Positions 34,773-44,255 of a stretch of 64,000 nucleotides of DNA are shown one piece after another (the stretch's first letter is position 1; every line of letters begins with the position of its first letter). Both the position numbers and the translations under genes were made by a program. Source of the stretch: JABDIY01 sp963751955. GTDB taxonomy: Bacteria; Actinomycetota; Acidimicrobiia; Acidimicrobiales; SZUA-35. Location: NCBI GenBank assembly GCA_963751955.1, contig CAVVWM010000003.1, positions 310,001 to 374,000 of the forward strand, in the 5' to 3' direction. Under the pieces are notes generated by a model. It saw only the letters and a list, made by a program, of their open reading frames with translations. It was not told the origin of the DNA and did no database searches.

Positions 34773-34920
34773 CAGCTGCTGACTGTAGTACTCAACAAGA
34801 CGCCGCCCGTGCGATCGAACACCGACCCTGCTAAGTGAGGGCTAGGGTCCCGAAGTGAGAAGTTGGACCCGGTGAAACCGGAATCTCGCTCGAAAGCAGC
34901 GTGACGCGTCGTTTCCCAGT

Positions 34921-35139
34921 TCAAAGAGCCCCAATGGCCCAAATCACCCCTTCGACGGCTCTCCACCCCAAATACGCCACCAGGGCAAACACCATCAGCC
35001 AGAAATGCCATGGTGCTCGGGCTGGAACTTCGACCTTGACATCTTCCATATCGACAGAGTTTCCGCAGGTAGGACAGGTTTTGTGGGCCGTAAGAGCGGT
35101 GGGTGCTCGGTATTCGTCGCAATTGTCACACCACGGCAC
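34921..35139 (-). CDS. Small zinc-ribbon membrane protein
   Basis: A 72-residue protein. The N-terminal half has two CxxC pairs (MPWCDNC and KTCPTCG), a zinc ribbon, and the C-terminal half one membrane helix (FWLMVFALVAYLGWRAVEGV). This architecture is frequent in actinobacterial hypothetical proteins. Function unknown. It is divergent from the SpoIIE-type phosphatase gene and 148 bases from the MFS start, a gap with two small hairpins but no T-run. Confidence 0.75.
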   Translation of the reverse strand: MPWCDNCDEYRAPTALTAHKTCPTCGNSVDMEDVKVEVPARAPWHFWLMVFALVAYLGWRAVEGVIWAIGAL

Positions 35140-35234
35140 CGCCTCAGTATGGCGGGCACGCTCTCAGCCATCACACCAGAAGCCAGAAACCAACAGGTAA
35201 GACGAGCCGAGTTTCGACCGACTAACCTTATTGT

Positions 35235-36314
35235 ATGGAACGCGTGGTGCCTCTCGCAGGCGCCCTGATCTGCGCAGTCGCCGCAGTCTTCTGGATCAGG
35301 GCCGCCCGAAGCCGCCGCCAGCTAGCTGACCGATTGGCTACTGAGGGCGCAGAGTCTGATCTGTGGCGCCTGGCCGACGCCGACTATCGGCGCGACATCG
35401 AAGCAGCGGTCATCGCAATTTCGACCGGCGCTCTCCTCGGCTTCTTCGGGGTTGTTGGCATCTCATTCTGGCCAGGCGTGCTGAGTGGTCTGCTCGCAAT
35501 ACCCTCGATCAGAACGATCGCCCAGCGAAGCTCGATCAACGAGGTGAGCCGAATCGCGGCAGACAGATTCGAGATCGAAAAGCGGGCCAAGGAAGTTACC
35601 CAACAGGCGAACCTGGCGCCCTACCACTGGGCGGCGCGTCTGGCGCCCAATAGCCTTCCCGCACTCAAGGGGTTCGAGATCGGACAGGAATATAACCCCG
35701 GTGCGGGCGCCCTGGCCGGCGACTTCTTCGATGTCTTTCGAATCGACAACGATCGCGTCGCCGCCGTCATCGGCGATGTCACCGGGCACGGAATAGAGCC
35801 CTCGATCACCGCCCTTCAAGCCAAATACCTTCTCCGCACCTTTTTGATGCAGTACCGGGATCCGGGACAAGCGGTCGAACAGCTCAATAACCAGATGTCC
35901 GTGCTGGAACGTGGTGAGGAGTTCATTTCCTTGTGCGTCCTCGTGTTTGACATCGAGGCTGAATCCCTGCGCTACGCATCAGCGGGCCACCCTGCTGCCT
36001 TCGTATGGCACCACCAGGAAGTACGTCCCCTAGGCGCTACCGGCCCGCTTCTGATGCTCGATCCCAAAGCGGTCTTTCACTCGCGCGAGGTGCAGTGGAA
36101 TGCTGAAGACGTTGCGGTGCTTTACACCGACGGTCTCGCCGAGGCTCGGCGCGACGGTGTGCTCTTTGGCGAAGACGGGGTTGCGTCGATCATCCGTCGC
36201 GACCCAACCGCAGGGGTCGACGTGCTGGCGAAGTCTCTGATGGAAGCTGCCCGCGACTTCAGCGACGGCCCCATTACTGACGACGTTGCCATCCTCGTCA
36301 TCAGGCATGCCTAG
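35235..36314 (+). CDS. SpoIIE/PP2C-type phosphatase with membrane N-terminus
   Basis: A 359-residue Ser/Thr phosphatase. Two hydrophobic segments lie at about 3-22 and 60-90, then a short linker and the PP2C-SpoIIE domain from about 140. Metal-binding and catalytic boxes are visible: GALAGDFFDVF, IGDVTGHGIEP, SAGHPAAFVW, VLYTDGLAEAR and DDVAILVIR. Such proteins usually act on anti-anti-sigma factors; no STAS or anti-sigma partner is adjacent. The ATG is at 35235. Confidence 0.9.
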   Translation: MERVVPLAGALICAVAAVFWIRAARSRRQLADRLATEGAESDLWRLADADYRRDIEAAVIAISTGALLGFFGVVGISFWPGVLSGLLAIPSIRTIAQRSSINEVSRIAADRFEIEKRAKEVTQQANLAPYHWAARLAPNSLPALKGFEIGQEYNPGAGALAGDFFDVFRIDNDRVAAVIGDVTGHGIEPSITALQAKYLLRTFLMQYRDPGQAVEQLNNQMSVLERGEEFISLCVLVFDIEAESLRYASAGHPAAFVWHHQEVRPLGATGPLLMLDPKAVFHSREVQWNAEDVAVLYTDGLAEARRDGVLFGEDGVASIIRRDPTAGVDVLAKSLMEAARDFSDGPITDDVAILVIRHA

Positions 36315-36376
36315 CCGCGTTCTCGCCACGGGCTCAAGGCTCCGTGTGGCCTGAGAGGGCACGCCGCGGGCGAACG

Positions 36377-37678
36377 TCAGCGGTTTCTCACCCGCAGTTT
36401 GATGGGAGTGCCGGCGAGGCCGAATTCCTCTCGGATCTGGTTCTCGATATAGCGCAGATACGTGTCGGGAATCGCTCGATTGGTGAAAAGCGTGAACGTC
36501 GGCGGATCTGTTGCACCCTGGGTTGCATACAGAATCCTCGCCCCGTTTGGCGCGGCGTGGGCTGCCTGAGCCGACCGGATAAGGTCGTTGACTTTTTTGG
36601 TTGGCACCCGAGTCTGATAAGCATCGATCGCATCGAACAAAGACGGGAGCAGCTTGTCGATTCCTCGACCCGACAGCGCCGAGATCCGATGTTGTGGAAC
36701 ATCGGGGAGGAAACTCAACTTGCGCTCCAACTGCGCTCCGACCTGATGTTTCTGCTCGGTTTCGGTGATGTCCCACTTGTTCAGCACGACCACGATCGGG
36801 CAGCCCGCAGCGTCTACCCGTTCGGCCAACCGTTGATCTTGATGTGTGACGCCCTCGGATCCGTCAACGACGAGGAGGGCCACGTCGGCTTTGTCGACCG
36901 CACTTAGGGCTCGGACCACGCTGTAGTACTCAGTGTCCTCGTCGATTCGAGATCGCCGCCGCATTCCGGCAGTGTCAAGGAATCGGATCGGACCCTGCGC
37001 TGTCTCAACCACCGTGTCCACCGTGTCGCGAGTGGTTCCGGGCAGGTCGTGCGTGACGCTTCGCTCGTCACCGATCAGCTGGTTGAACAGGGTCGACTTG
37101 CCAACGTTGGGGCGGCCGACCAGCGCTATGGAGAAGATCCGCTGTTCTTCCTCTTCGCCAGGTTCGTCGGCCTCGGGCAGTTCGGGCAACGCGGCGGTGA
37201 CGGCGTCGAGCAGATCGCCGACTCCCCTGCCATGAAGCGCCGACACGCCAAATGGTTGTCCAAAACCAAGCGACATGAGCTCCCACAGTTCATCAGAATG
37301 TTTGAGATCGTCGACCTTGTTGGCAACGACGAAGACTGGAACGTCGAGTCTTCGTATGAACCGCACGAAGTGCTCATCTTCATCGGTGACGCCAACCGTG
37401 GCGTCGACAACCAAGAGGATCACAGACGCATCAGCGATGGCTTGCTCCGATTGAGCCGACACCTTCATATCGATTACCGAACCGCTGGTCAGCCAACCAC
37501 CGGTATCGATCAGATCGAATTCGCGACCTTGCCACTCGGCGGGCACCTGCTTGCGGTCGCGTGTAACCCCGGGACGTTCCTCCACTATTGCTTCGCGGCG
37601 TCCCAGAATCCGGTTCATCAGCGTTGACTTGCCTACGTTTGGCCGTCCCGAAATTACCACTTTGGGTCTCATGGTCAT
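36377..37678 (-). CDS. der: Ribosome assembly GTPase Der (EngA)
   Basis: A 433-residue protein with two tandem GTPase domains and a KH-like C-terminus. G1 of the first domain is GRPNVGKST at 11-19; G3 is DTGG and G4 NKVD. The second domain has GRPNVGKST near residue 185, DTAG and NKWD. It is needed for 50S subunit maturation. The start overlaps the stop of the radical-SAM gene by 4 bases, so the two are coupled. In many actinobacteria der follows cmk; here cmk is 12 kb away. Confidence 0.97.
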   Translation of the reverse strand: MTMRPKVVISGRPNVGKSTLMNRILGRREAIVEERPGVTRDRKQVPAEWQGREFDLIDTGGWLTSGSVIDMKVSAQSEQAIADASVILLVVDATVGVTDEDEHFVRFIRRLDVPVFVVANKVDDLKHSDELWELMSLGFGQPFGVSALHGRGVGDLLDAVTAALPELPEADEPGEEEEQRIFSIALVGRPNVGKSTLFNQLIGDERSVTHDLPGTTRDTVDTVVETAQGPIRFLDTAGMRRRSRIDEDTEYYSVVRALSAVDKADVALLVVDGSEGVTHQDQRLAERVDAAGCPIVVVLNKWDITETEQKHQVGAQLERKLSFLPDVPQHRISALSGRGIDKLLPSLFDAIDAYQTRVPTKKVNDLIRSAQAAHAAPNGARILYATQGATDPPTFTLFTNRAIPDTYLRYIENQIREEFGLAGTPIKLRVRNR

Positions 37679-39111
37679 GGCTGTCGCACCACCGTTCGCT
37701 CTGAAGAGCCGGCCAGTGCTTCTCGGAGTGCGATGCCGTTGGTCGGCACGATCTCGACCGGACGGGGAAGGTCACTTGGGCTGAGTCCATCGAGGAAGAC
37801 ACCGTTGGAAAGGCACACGTCGGGGAGAAGATATCGGTGCCCTTCCGGTTCGGACACAAGCGCTCGTTGGAGGTCTTCGCCAACCATCAGCCCAGCAACA
37901 CCGATGTTCCCTCCGAAGAACTCGTTCTTGACCTCAACGATCCGGGCGTGGGGCAGAGCCGCAATACGGGGAGCGATCACCTCGGCCCCATAGCTGGAGG
38001 TGAGGACACCGATCGGGGGAGGGCTCTTGGCCTTCCGGGTTGCTCTGAGAGAAACCGGTGTTGCGCCGTAAAATTTCTGGTCGTCGCTAAGTCGCGGGGC
38101 ACGGTAGGCCAAGGCTGGCGCACCCTCAACCCAAGCGAAAAACCCTGGTTGGGTCCCGGTAGGTGTGGCCACCTCGCCGTCGAACTCGCGCTGGAATGTC
38201 CGGGCCATGCCGATCCCGTCTTCGTGCAGTTGGAAGTCCTCGTATTCCTCTGCGTGAGGGAAAGGGAGGCCGGCAAGGATGTAGTACTCATCGGCGCAAA
38301 ACACGAGACGTCGGTCGAGTAGACGAAGAAACCGTTTCTGCCATGCCTCGACCGTCGCCACGACTGCTCGTGCTTCGTCGGTGGTGTGGAAGCGCATCGT
38401 CTCTTCCTGGGAGAACTTGGACACGCCGAGCGGAACGACTGCGACCGAGGACATGTCGGCATAACGGTCCATGATGCCGCGCATAGTTCGCTCTAGTTCA
38501 TCCCCGTCGTTTACTCCGGGGCAGACCACAACCTGACCGTGAACCTCGATGTTGTTGGCCAGAAGAGCGTCGAGCCATCGAAGGCTCATGGCACCGCGCC
38601 GATTGCGCAACATGTGCGACCTTGCGCCGGGGTCGGTGGCGTGAATACTCACATAGAGCGGAGACAGACGTTCGGTGATGACCCGTTCGAGATCTGCTTC
38701 GGTGAAACGGGTGAGCGTGGTGAAGTTGCCGTAGAGGAAGCTCAGACGGTAGTCATCATCTTTCAGATAGAGCGACTTCCGCATGTTGGGTGGCAGCTGG
38801 TAGATGAAGCAGAACGAACAGTGGTTGTCGCAGGTTCGAACCTGATCGAATACAGCGCTTTGCACCTCGATACCCAACGGTGCGCCAGCATTCTTGTTGA
38901 TGTGAACGTTCCGTTCGAGACCCCCGCGGTCGAGCTCGATCTCTACTTCGGACTCATCGACCAGCGTCTGGTACTGAATGACGTCACGAAGTCGCTCTCC
39001 GTTGATGGTCCTCACCACATCGCCGACGATGACACCTGCTCGGCCTGCTGGCGAAGTTGGATCCACTGACACAACCACTGGCGCGTCGGCACTCGTGGCG
39101 GTGGAAGTCAT
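37675..39111 (-). CDS. PDZ/radical-SAM/DUF512 protein
   Basis: A 478-residue protein. An N-terminal PDZ-like domain (residues 10-75, with PAGRAGVIVGDVVRTING) is followed by a radical-SAM-like segment with C94, C98 and C101 in CDNHCSFC, and a C-terminal DUF512 domain. It matches the group annotated as a putative radical SAM enzyme found next to der in several phyla. The reaction is unknown; a link to ribosome or tRNA maturation is suggested only by its coupling to der. Confidence 0.9.
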   Translation of the reverse strand: MTSTATSADAPVVVSVDPTSPAGRAGVIVGDVVRTINGERLRDVIQYQTLVDESEVEIELDRGGLERNVHINKNAGAPLGIEVQSAVFDQVRTCDNHCSFCFIYQLPPNMRKSLYLKDDDYRLSFLYGNFTTLTRFTEADLERVITERLSPLYVSIHATDPGARSHMLRNRRGAMSLRWLDALLANNIEVHGQVVVCPGVNDGDELERTMRGIMDRYADMSSVAVVPLGVSKFSQEETMRFHTTDEARAVVATVEAWQKRFLRLLDRRLVFCADEYYILAGLPFPHAEEYEDFQLHEDGIGMARTFQREFDGEVATPTGTQPGFFAWVEGAPALAYRAPRLSDDQKFYGATPVSLRATRKAKSPPPIGVLTSSYGAEVIAPRIAALPHARIVEVKNEFFGGNIGVAGLMVGEDLQRALVSEPEGHRYLLPDVCLSNGVFLDGLSPSDLPRPVEIVPTNGIALREALAGSSERTVVRQP

Positions 39112-39470
39112 CCCGCCAGTCTAGGGATCGCCTGAAGCCGGTCAGCGGTGCCGCTAGGCACCATCGGACCGAGGGCTCAGATGAAGACCCGATCATTCTC
39201 CGGCCACGCCTCGACAGCGGAGGTCGACGTTCACACATCCAATGGGGCGGTCAGAGGAATGACCGTCGAGGTGGGCCAGGCCGCTGCGATCGATCGCTCC
39301 GACAGCGGTGTCGAGCGACACAGCGGTGACAGTTGCGGCTCAAATCGTTGCAATCCCCAATCCCCTTTGGACCCGCTTCCCCAGGTCTGTGGCCGCTGTG
39401 ACAGATACGACAGTGTGCTTTCGCTCGGCTGCCATCAGCTCGACTCGAGATCCAACTAGATTCGCGCTCG
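39112..39470. other. 359-base gap with no recognisable gene
   Basis: Between the divergent radical-SAM and Thr-rich genes. On the minus strand an ATG opens a 31-codon frame (MAAERKHTVVSVT...) that meets a TGA and then stays open for about 50 more codons; on the plus strand a 92-codon frame begins near 39181 and has a CGRC pair late. Neither shows a ribosome site or a family match that I recognise, so no gene is called. Confidence 0.4.
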
Positions 39471-40445
39471 GTGGAAATCGAGCGACGGACCGCGGAGCAG
39501 GAAAGCAACCGTTTGGGTGTATTCGGCCTACCCGAACCGACGGCGAAGCGAATCGTCATCCGCCAGGCTGGCTACTCGACGTCACCCCGCAGGGACCGGG
39601 TTGTTCCGACGGTGAGGTCGAGGACCGAACCGGTGCGGAGAAATCCCCCCGCTCATCGATTGCGCCCTGCGAATCTGGCATCGGTGCTGATCCTCGGAGC
39701 GCTCCTCGCTGCAGTTATGGTCGCCGGATTTGGCCAACTGCGTGATTCAACGGGTCGTCCCGAGGTGCTGGGAGTCACTCAGATCCCCGCCCGTCCCTCA
39801 GGCGAGCTCAACAACCCAACCTCGACTCAGCCCCGCCTGAGAGAACCGTCCGACGACGTGGCGGCGTCTGCATCCGCCACCGAACAATCCGAGGCCAGCA
39901 CGCCTACCCGTTCTCCGACGACGCAAACAACTATCCGATCCACGGTTCGTAATGGGGGATCACTCCTACCTGCGCCAACCTCGGTGTCGACTACAGCTGT
40001 GAGCACAACGACCACTGCGCCCAGCGTCAGCACCGCGCAAGCGCCGAGCACTTCATCGTCGACAACCACAATCCCGAGCACGACCACTTGGTCCACCACC
40101 ACGGTGCCGATCGACCTGACTACCGGGCCTCGCCTCACGACGACGACCGCATCACCAACAACAACAACAACAACAACAACCGAGCCGACTCCCACCAGTG
40201 AAGCCCCCGCCCCAACCACGATCGAACCAACGACAACATCGACCGAGCGTCCCGACCCATCGACCACTACGGCCCTGCCCACCACAACAACAGAACCAAC
40301 GACAACATCGACCGAGCGTCCCGACCCATCGACCACTACGGCCCTGCCCACCACAACAACAGACGAATCCACCACAACCCTCAGCACGACCCTCACCACC
40401 AACACACCAACCGTGGATGCCGACGACAACAACGACGGCGACTGA
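39471..40445 (+). CDS. Thr/Pro-rich membrane-anchored surface protein
   Basis: A 324-residue protein of low complexity. A basic cytoplasmic N-terminus of about 70 residues precedes one membrane helix (LASVLILGALLAAVMVAGFG), so it is a type II anchor. The outside part is Thr/Ser/Pro rich with TTTTTT runs and ends in DADDNNDGD. Such stems are often O-mannosylated in actinobacteria and hold proteins off the wall. There is no catalytic domain. The GTG at 39471 is uncertain. A 69-base tandem duplication lies in the repeat part. Confidence 0.7.
   Translation: MEIERRTAEQESNRLGVFGLPEPTAKRIVIRQAGYSTSPRRDRVVPTVRSRTEPVRRNPPAHRLRPANLASVLILGALLAAVMVAGFGQLRDSTGRPEVLGVTQIPARPSGELNNPTSTQPRLREPSDDVAASASATEQSEASTPTRSPTTQTTIRSTVRNGGSLLPAPTSVSTTAVSTTTTAPSVSTAQAPSTSSSTTTIPSTTTWSTTTVPIDLTTGPRLTTTTASPTTTTTTTTEPTPTSEAPAPTTIEPTTTSTERPDPSTTTALPTTTTEPTTTSTERPDPSTTTALPTTTTDESTTTLSTTLTTNTPTVDADDNNDGD
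40224..40361 (+). repeat. Perfect tandem duplication of 69 bases
   Basis: Two identical in-frame copies, 40224-40292 and 40293-40361, encode 23 residues each, starting EPTTTSTERPDPSTTT. Identity at the DNA level indicates a recent duplication or strong copy-number slippage inside the Thr-rich stem. Confidence 0.92.
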
Positions 40446-40481
40446 TCAACTGTCCTCAGCGGAATCTCATCGGATTCGATA

Positions 40482-41783
40482 GTGAGCAAGGTTTTGGGGT
40501 ACGACAACCCGATGAAGATCGCCATCGTTGGTTCAGGAATCGCCGGTCTGACCTGCGCCCATGTTCTCGGACCACACCACGACGTGTCACTCTTCGAAGC
40601 TGACTCACGCGTCGGTGGCCACTCCAACACCGTGATTGTGCACGATCCGGTCGTCGGAGATCTGGGGGTCGACACGGGGTTCATCGTCCACAATGACCGG
40701 AACTATCCCAATCTCACCCGGCTGTTCTCTGAACTCGGTGTTGAGACTGTCGACACCGAGATGAGCTTCGGTGTAGCTGATGAACAATCCGGGTTCGCCT
40801 ACCGAGCAACCAACCTGAATTCTCTGCTGGCAGATCGCAGGAATATTGTTCGCCCCCAGCTCTACCGCATGCTCTTCGATATCGGCCGCTTCTATCGAAG
40901 CGCTCGCCGCTTCCTCGCTAGCGGAGACGAAACAACGAACCTTGGGGAATTCCTCTCACGCGGCCACTACTCCCCAGCATTCGTTGACCTGCACCTCATC
41001 CCGATGGGAGCGTCCATTTGGTCTGCAGATCCCGCTTCATTCGATGAATTCCCGGCCCGAAGCTTGTTGAGCTTCCTCGACAATCACGGTCTGCTGAGCG
41101 TGCGCGATCGGCCGCAATGGAAGGCCATCGTCGGTGGCAGCCAACAGTACGTGAACCAGATTCTGGAACGATTCGAAGGAGAGGTTCACACCCAAACACC
41201 AGTGCTCGGCATCCAACGGCGTTCCGACAACGTAGAAATACATACCGAAGCTGGCACCGTGGTATTTGACGCCGTCGTCATCGCCTGCCACAGCGATCAA
41301 GCCCTGAACATGCTGACAGATCCCTCCACAAACGAAACAGAAGTCCTGGGCGCGATTCGCTACCAGAAGAACAAGGCCATTCTCCATACCGATACGGCCG
41401 TACTACCCCCACAGAAGCTGGCCCACTCAGCATGGAACTACTTTCGTCGAGCCGACGGCTCAGACGTTGGAGCGGCTGTGCTGACCTACGACATGACCGA
41501 CCTCATGAAGTTGCCGGTTACAACCCAGTACTTGGTGAGCCTCAACGACCACCGGATCGACCCTTCCAAAGCTCTGTATGAAACGACCTACCGGCACCCG
41601 GTTTTCGACGGCCCGGCAATTGCAGCCCAACGTCGTGTAGCCGAGATCAGCGGCACCAATCGAACCCATTTCGCCGGTGCGTACTGGGGTTTCGGATTTC
41701 ACGAGGATGGTATGGCTTCGGGACTACGGGCCTGCGCCGAACTCGGTTCGCCGTGGGAGTTCGAGTCGGAGCCGGTCCGATGA
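40482..41783 (+). CDS. FAD-dependent amine-oxidase-like oxidoreductase
   Basis: A 433-residue flavoprotein. The dinucleotide motif is IAIVGSGIAGLTCA at the N-terminus, followed by EADSRVGGHSNT, and a C-terminal FAD-contact GAYWGFGFHEDGM. This family is regularly found with DUF1365 and cyclopropane-fatty-acid synthase genes; related oxidases act on lipid chains in furan fatty acid formation. The two partners follow directly with ATGA overlaps. The start may be 40482 or the ATG at 40512, which is close to the FAD motif. Confidence 0.88.
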   Translation: MSKVLGYDNPMKIAIVGSGIAGLTCAHVLGPHHDVSLFEADSRVGGHSNTVIVHDPVVGDLGVDTGFIVHNDRNYPNLTRLFSELGVETVDTEMSFGVADEQSGFAYRATNLNSLLADRRNIVRPQLYRMLFDIGRFYRSARRFLASGDETTNLGEFLSRGHYSPAFVDLHLIPMGASIWSADPASFDEFPARSLLSFLDNHGLLSVRDRPQWKAIVGGSQQYVNQILERFEGEVHTQTPVLGIQRRSDNVEIHTEAGTVVFDAVVIACHSDQALNMLTDPSTNETEVLGAIRYQKNKAILHTDTAVLPPQKLAHSAWNYFRRADGSDVGAAVLTYDMTDLMKLPVTTQYLVSLNDHRIDPSKALYETTYRHPVFDGPAIAAQRRVAEISGTNRTHFAGAYWGFGFHEDGMASGLRACAELGSPWEFESEPVR

Positions 41784-42586
41784 GAGCCGGGCGCGCCGCC
41801 GTCTGCGAGGGCGAAGTTTGGCATCGGCGGAACAAACCAACGGTGAACGAGTTCACGTACCGAATCAGTCACGTGTGGGTGGATCCCGACCAGCCCGAAG
41901 ACCTCACCGACCGCCATCGGTTGTGGTCCTCGAATCGAATCGCACCAGGAAGATTCCGACGTTCGGACTACGGGATGGAACCCACCGGATCTCTGGTCGA
42001 GCAGGTTCGGGATGAACTCACACCTGTTCTGGGGTATCGCCCAACCGGGGCAATACGAATGCTTGGACAAGCGAGGCGATGGGGGTGGATGTTCAATCCC
42101 ATCACCGTCTTCATCGCGTGGCACATCGATCCAGAGACCCCGGTCGGGGCTGTGGCCGAGGTGACCAACACCCCCTGGAAAGAACGAACCCACTATCCGC
42201 TTGTTCTGGCCAGTGCTGGAGAGGACAGCTGGAGCACCGAATTCGACAAGACTCTCCACGTGTCCCCGTTTCTTGATGAGGATTTCCGCTATCGCCTTTC
42301 GATCACTGATCGCGATCCTCAACTAGAGGTTCGAATCGATGTGCTCAGGCCTCGGTGCGACGAGCCCATGGTGGAAACCGCTGTCCGGGTCACGCGGTCA
42401 GAGCCGACACCGGCGGCGCTCACACGGGCTCTCACCCAGGGGGCCCTCTCCACTCGGATTGTCTCGCTGGGAATCCACGCTCAAGCGGCGCGGCTGGCAG
42501 CAAAGCGGGTTCCCTTTGTCAGTCATCCTCGAAAACGTTCCTCAACCGGCACCCAACCCGCTCCGATCCAGGAGGATTCTCCATGA
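41780..42586 (+). CDS. DUF1365 family protein
   Basis: About 268 residues from the ATG at 41780. Family-like segments are YRISHVWVDPD, RFRRSDYG, RMLGQARRWGWMFNPITVF and SPFLDEDFRYR. It has no known catalytic motif and no membrane span. It is coupled to the flavin oxidase upstream and to the cyclopropane synthase downstream by 4-base ATGA overlaps, which argues that all three act together on membrane lipids. The biochemical role is not known. Confidence 0.9.
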   Translation: MRAGRAAVCEGEVWHRRNKPTVNEFTYRISHVWVDPDQPEDLTDRHRLWSSNRIAPGRFRRSDYGMEPTGSLVEQVRDELTPVLGYRPTGAIRMLGQARRWGWMFNPITVFIAWHIDPETPVGAVAEVTNTPWKERTHYPLVLASAGEDSWSTEFDKTLHVSPFLDEDFRYRLSITDRDPQLEVRIDVLRPRCDEPMVETAVRVTRSEPTPAALTRALTQGALSTRIVSLGIHAQAARLAAKRVPFVSHPRKRSSTGTQPAPIQEDSP

Positions 42587-43938
42587 CAACCGTCTCTCCC
42601 CGCCCCAGCGCCCGGCCCGAACTCCTTCTCCAGAAAGCGAAACTTGCGGTTCATCCGGCTCCTGCGCCCAACAACGTGCGAGTCACGTATAACCGCCGAT
42701 ATCGAACTGCGCGGTCGATCGTTACCACTCTGCTTGGGCGTCTCACCAGAGATTCCTTCATCATCAAAGAGGGCGACGACGTGGCAATCTACGGGCCAGG
42801 CGGCGGCATCGAAGCAACACTGACTGTTCTGGACCCTCGGGCATGGTGGCATCTTGCGACCGAGGGATCTATCGGGCTGGGGCGGGGCTACATCGAGGGC
42901 TGGTGGCACAGCGAAGACCCGGATCTTGTCGTCCGGGTAGCTGCTCGCAACATGAAAGCTATCGACGAGATCCGCAACCGCATGGCCGATCTGACCAACC
43001 CGATTACGGACCGAGTTCGTAGACTTGGGCCGACTCCGGATCGGTCCAAGAATCGCGAAGACATCGGCGCTCATTACGACCTCGGAAACAACTTCTTCCG
43101 GTTGTTCCTCGACGAGACCATGACCTACAGCAGCGCCGTCTTCGAGCGAGCGGACCAGGCTCTCGCCGAGGCGAGCAACGCCAAATACGACCGTTTGCTG
43201 CGCAAGCTCGGCGTGACGCCTGGGATGTCGCTGACCGAGATCGGCACCGGCTGGGGCGGGATGGCGCTGCGAGCGGCTAGCGAGTTCGGTGCGGTTGTGA
43301 CCTCTACCACGATCAGCCATCAGCAGTATGCCGAGGCCAATCGTCGAGTTAAGTCGGCCGAAGCTCATCAACTGATTGCGCCTGATCAAGTCCGTTTGCT
43401 CGAACATGATTGGCGAGACGTTGATTCCGCTGTCGGTCAACGCGCTGACCGCTTAGTCAGCATCGAGATGATCGAGGCCGTCGACTGGCGGGACTACCCA
43501 GAATTCTTCAAGGCGATTGAGGCCAACATCAGCTCCGACGGCATGGTCGGACTTCAGGCCATCTGTGTTCCTGATCGCAGGTATGAGCGAACCAAACACA
43601 CCGAAGACTTCATCGCCCGGTTCGTCTTCCCCGGTGGCTTCCTACCGTCCATCGGCAAGATTGCCAAGATCGTCAGTCGACACACTCATCTCCAGTTGAT
43701 CGACGTGGAAGACTTCGGTGCGCACTACGCGGAGACACTGCGGCAGTGGCGAGAGCGATTCGACAATCACGTCGATGAACTTCACAAACTCGGTTTGGAC
43801 GACCGTTTTGTTCGCTTGTGGCGTTTCTACCTGGCCTATTGTCAGGCCGCCTTCACCGAACGCCATTGCACGGTGAACCAGCTCGTGCTCGTGGGTCCGG
43901 ACTGGCGACCAAACGGACTGGATCTACGTCCCGCTTAG
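42583..43938 (+). CDS. cfa: Cyclopropane-fatty-acyl-phospholipid synthase-like methyltransferase
   Basis: About 451 residues from the ATG at 42583, which has GGAGGATTC as ribosome site and overlaps the DUF1365 stop. An N-terminal lipid-binding domain (about 1-150, with GLGRGYIEGWW) precedes the SAM-binding fold: HYDLGNNFFRLFLDE, EIGTGWGGMALRAAS and the lysine/tyrosine segment SIEMIEAV. It methylenates or methylates unsaturated phospholipid chains. The partner flavin oxidase suggests that the product may not be a simple cyclopropane. Confidence 0.93.
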   Translation: MTTVSPRPSARPELLLQKAKLAVHPAPAPNNVRVTYNRRYRTARSIVTTLLGRLTRDSFIIKEGDDVAIYGPGGGIEATLTVLDPRAWWHLATEGSIGLGRGYIEGWWHSEDPDLVVRVAARNMKAIDEIRNRMADLTNPITDRVRRLGPTPDRSKNREDIGAHYDLGNNFFRLFLDETMTYSSAVFERADQALAEASNAKYDRLLRKLGVTPGMSLTEIGTGWGGMALRAASEFGAVVTSTTISHQQYAEANRRVKSAEAHQLIAPDQVRLLEHDWRDVDSAVGQRADRLVSIEMIEAVDWRDYPEFFKAIEANISSDGMVGLQAICVPDRRYERTKHTEDFIARFVFPGGFLPSIGKIAKIVSRHTHLQLIDVEDFGAHYAETLRQWRERFDNHVDELHKLGLDDRFVRLWRFYLAYCQAAFTERHCTVNQLVLVGPDWRPNGLDLRPA

Positions 43939-44255
43939 GGGAATCAGAAACGAAGATCGCAGGTCCGCCAAACTCGGAGATCTCACCTGTCTTTCTCGAC
44001 GACACCTCGATTTCAGAAGTGTCCCGTTTGAGAGAAAGCGGGGAGCGATCCGACCTTTGCGAACCTGCGCTAAATCGATGATGCACTGCGGAATATCCGT
44101 CGTCAAGGTCTAGCTACGAATCGGTCCTCGACCGGCGGAAATGAATCTGTCCGTGTCTCGCCACCGCCTGGCACGAATCCGAGCGTGCCGCGTTCATCTA
44201 CCCTGTCAACTGTGAAGGGCCCACAGCGACCGCGCCAAACCCAAGAATCAAGCCG
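43939..44255. other. 317-base gap with no gene seen
   Basis: No frame has a ribosome site with a protein-like sequence. A small perfect hairpin CGGTC-CTC-GACCG is at 44122-44134. It probably holds the end of the lipid operon and the promoter of the kinase gene. No response-regulator fragment is visible. Confidence 0.45.

Noticed and set aside
40160..40390. Repeats that could suggest a CRISPR-like array
   Set aside because: The units are adjacent without spacers and code in frame for a Thr/Pro-rich protein stem.
41735..41760. CGAAC-TCG-GTTCG, similar to an SOS box
   Set aside because: Spacing is one base short of the LexA consensus and it lies inside the coding region of the flavin oxidase.
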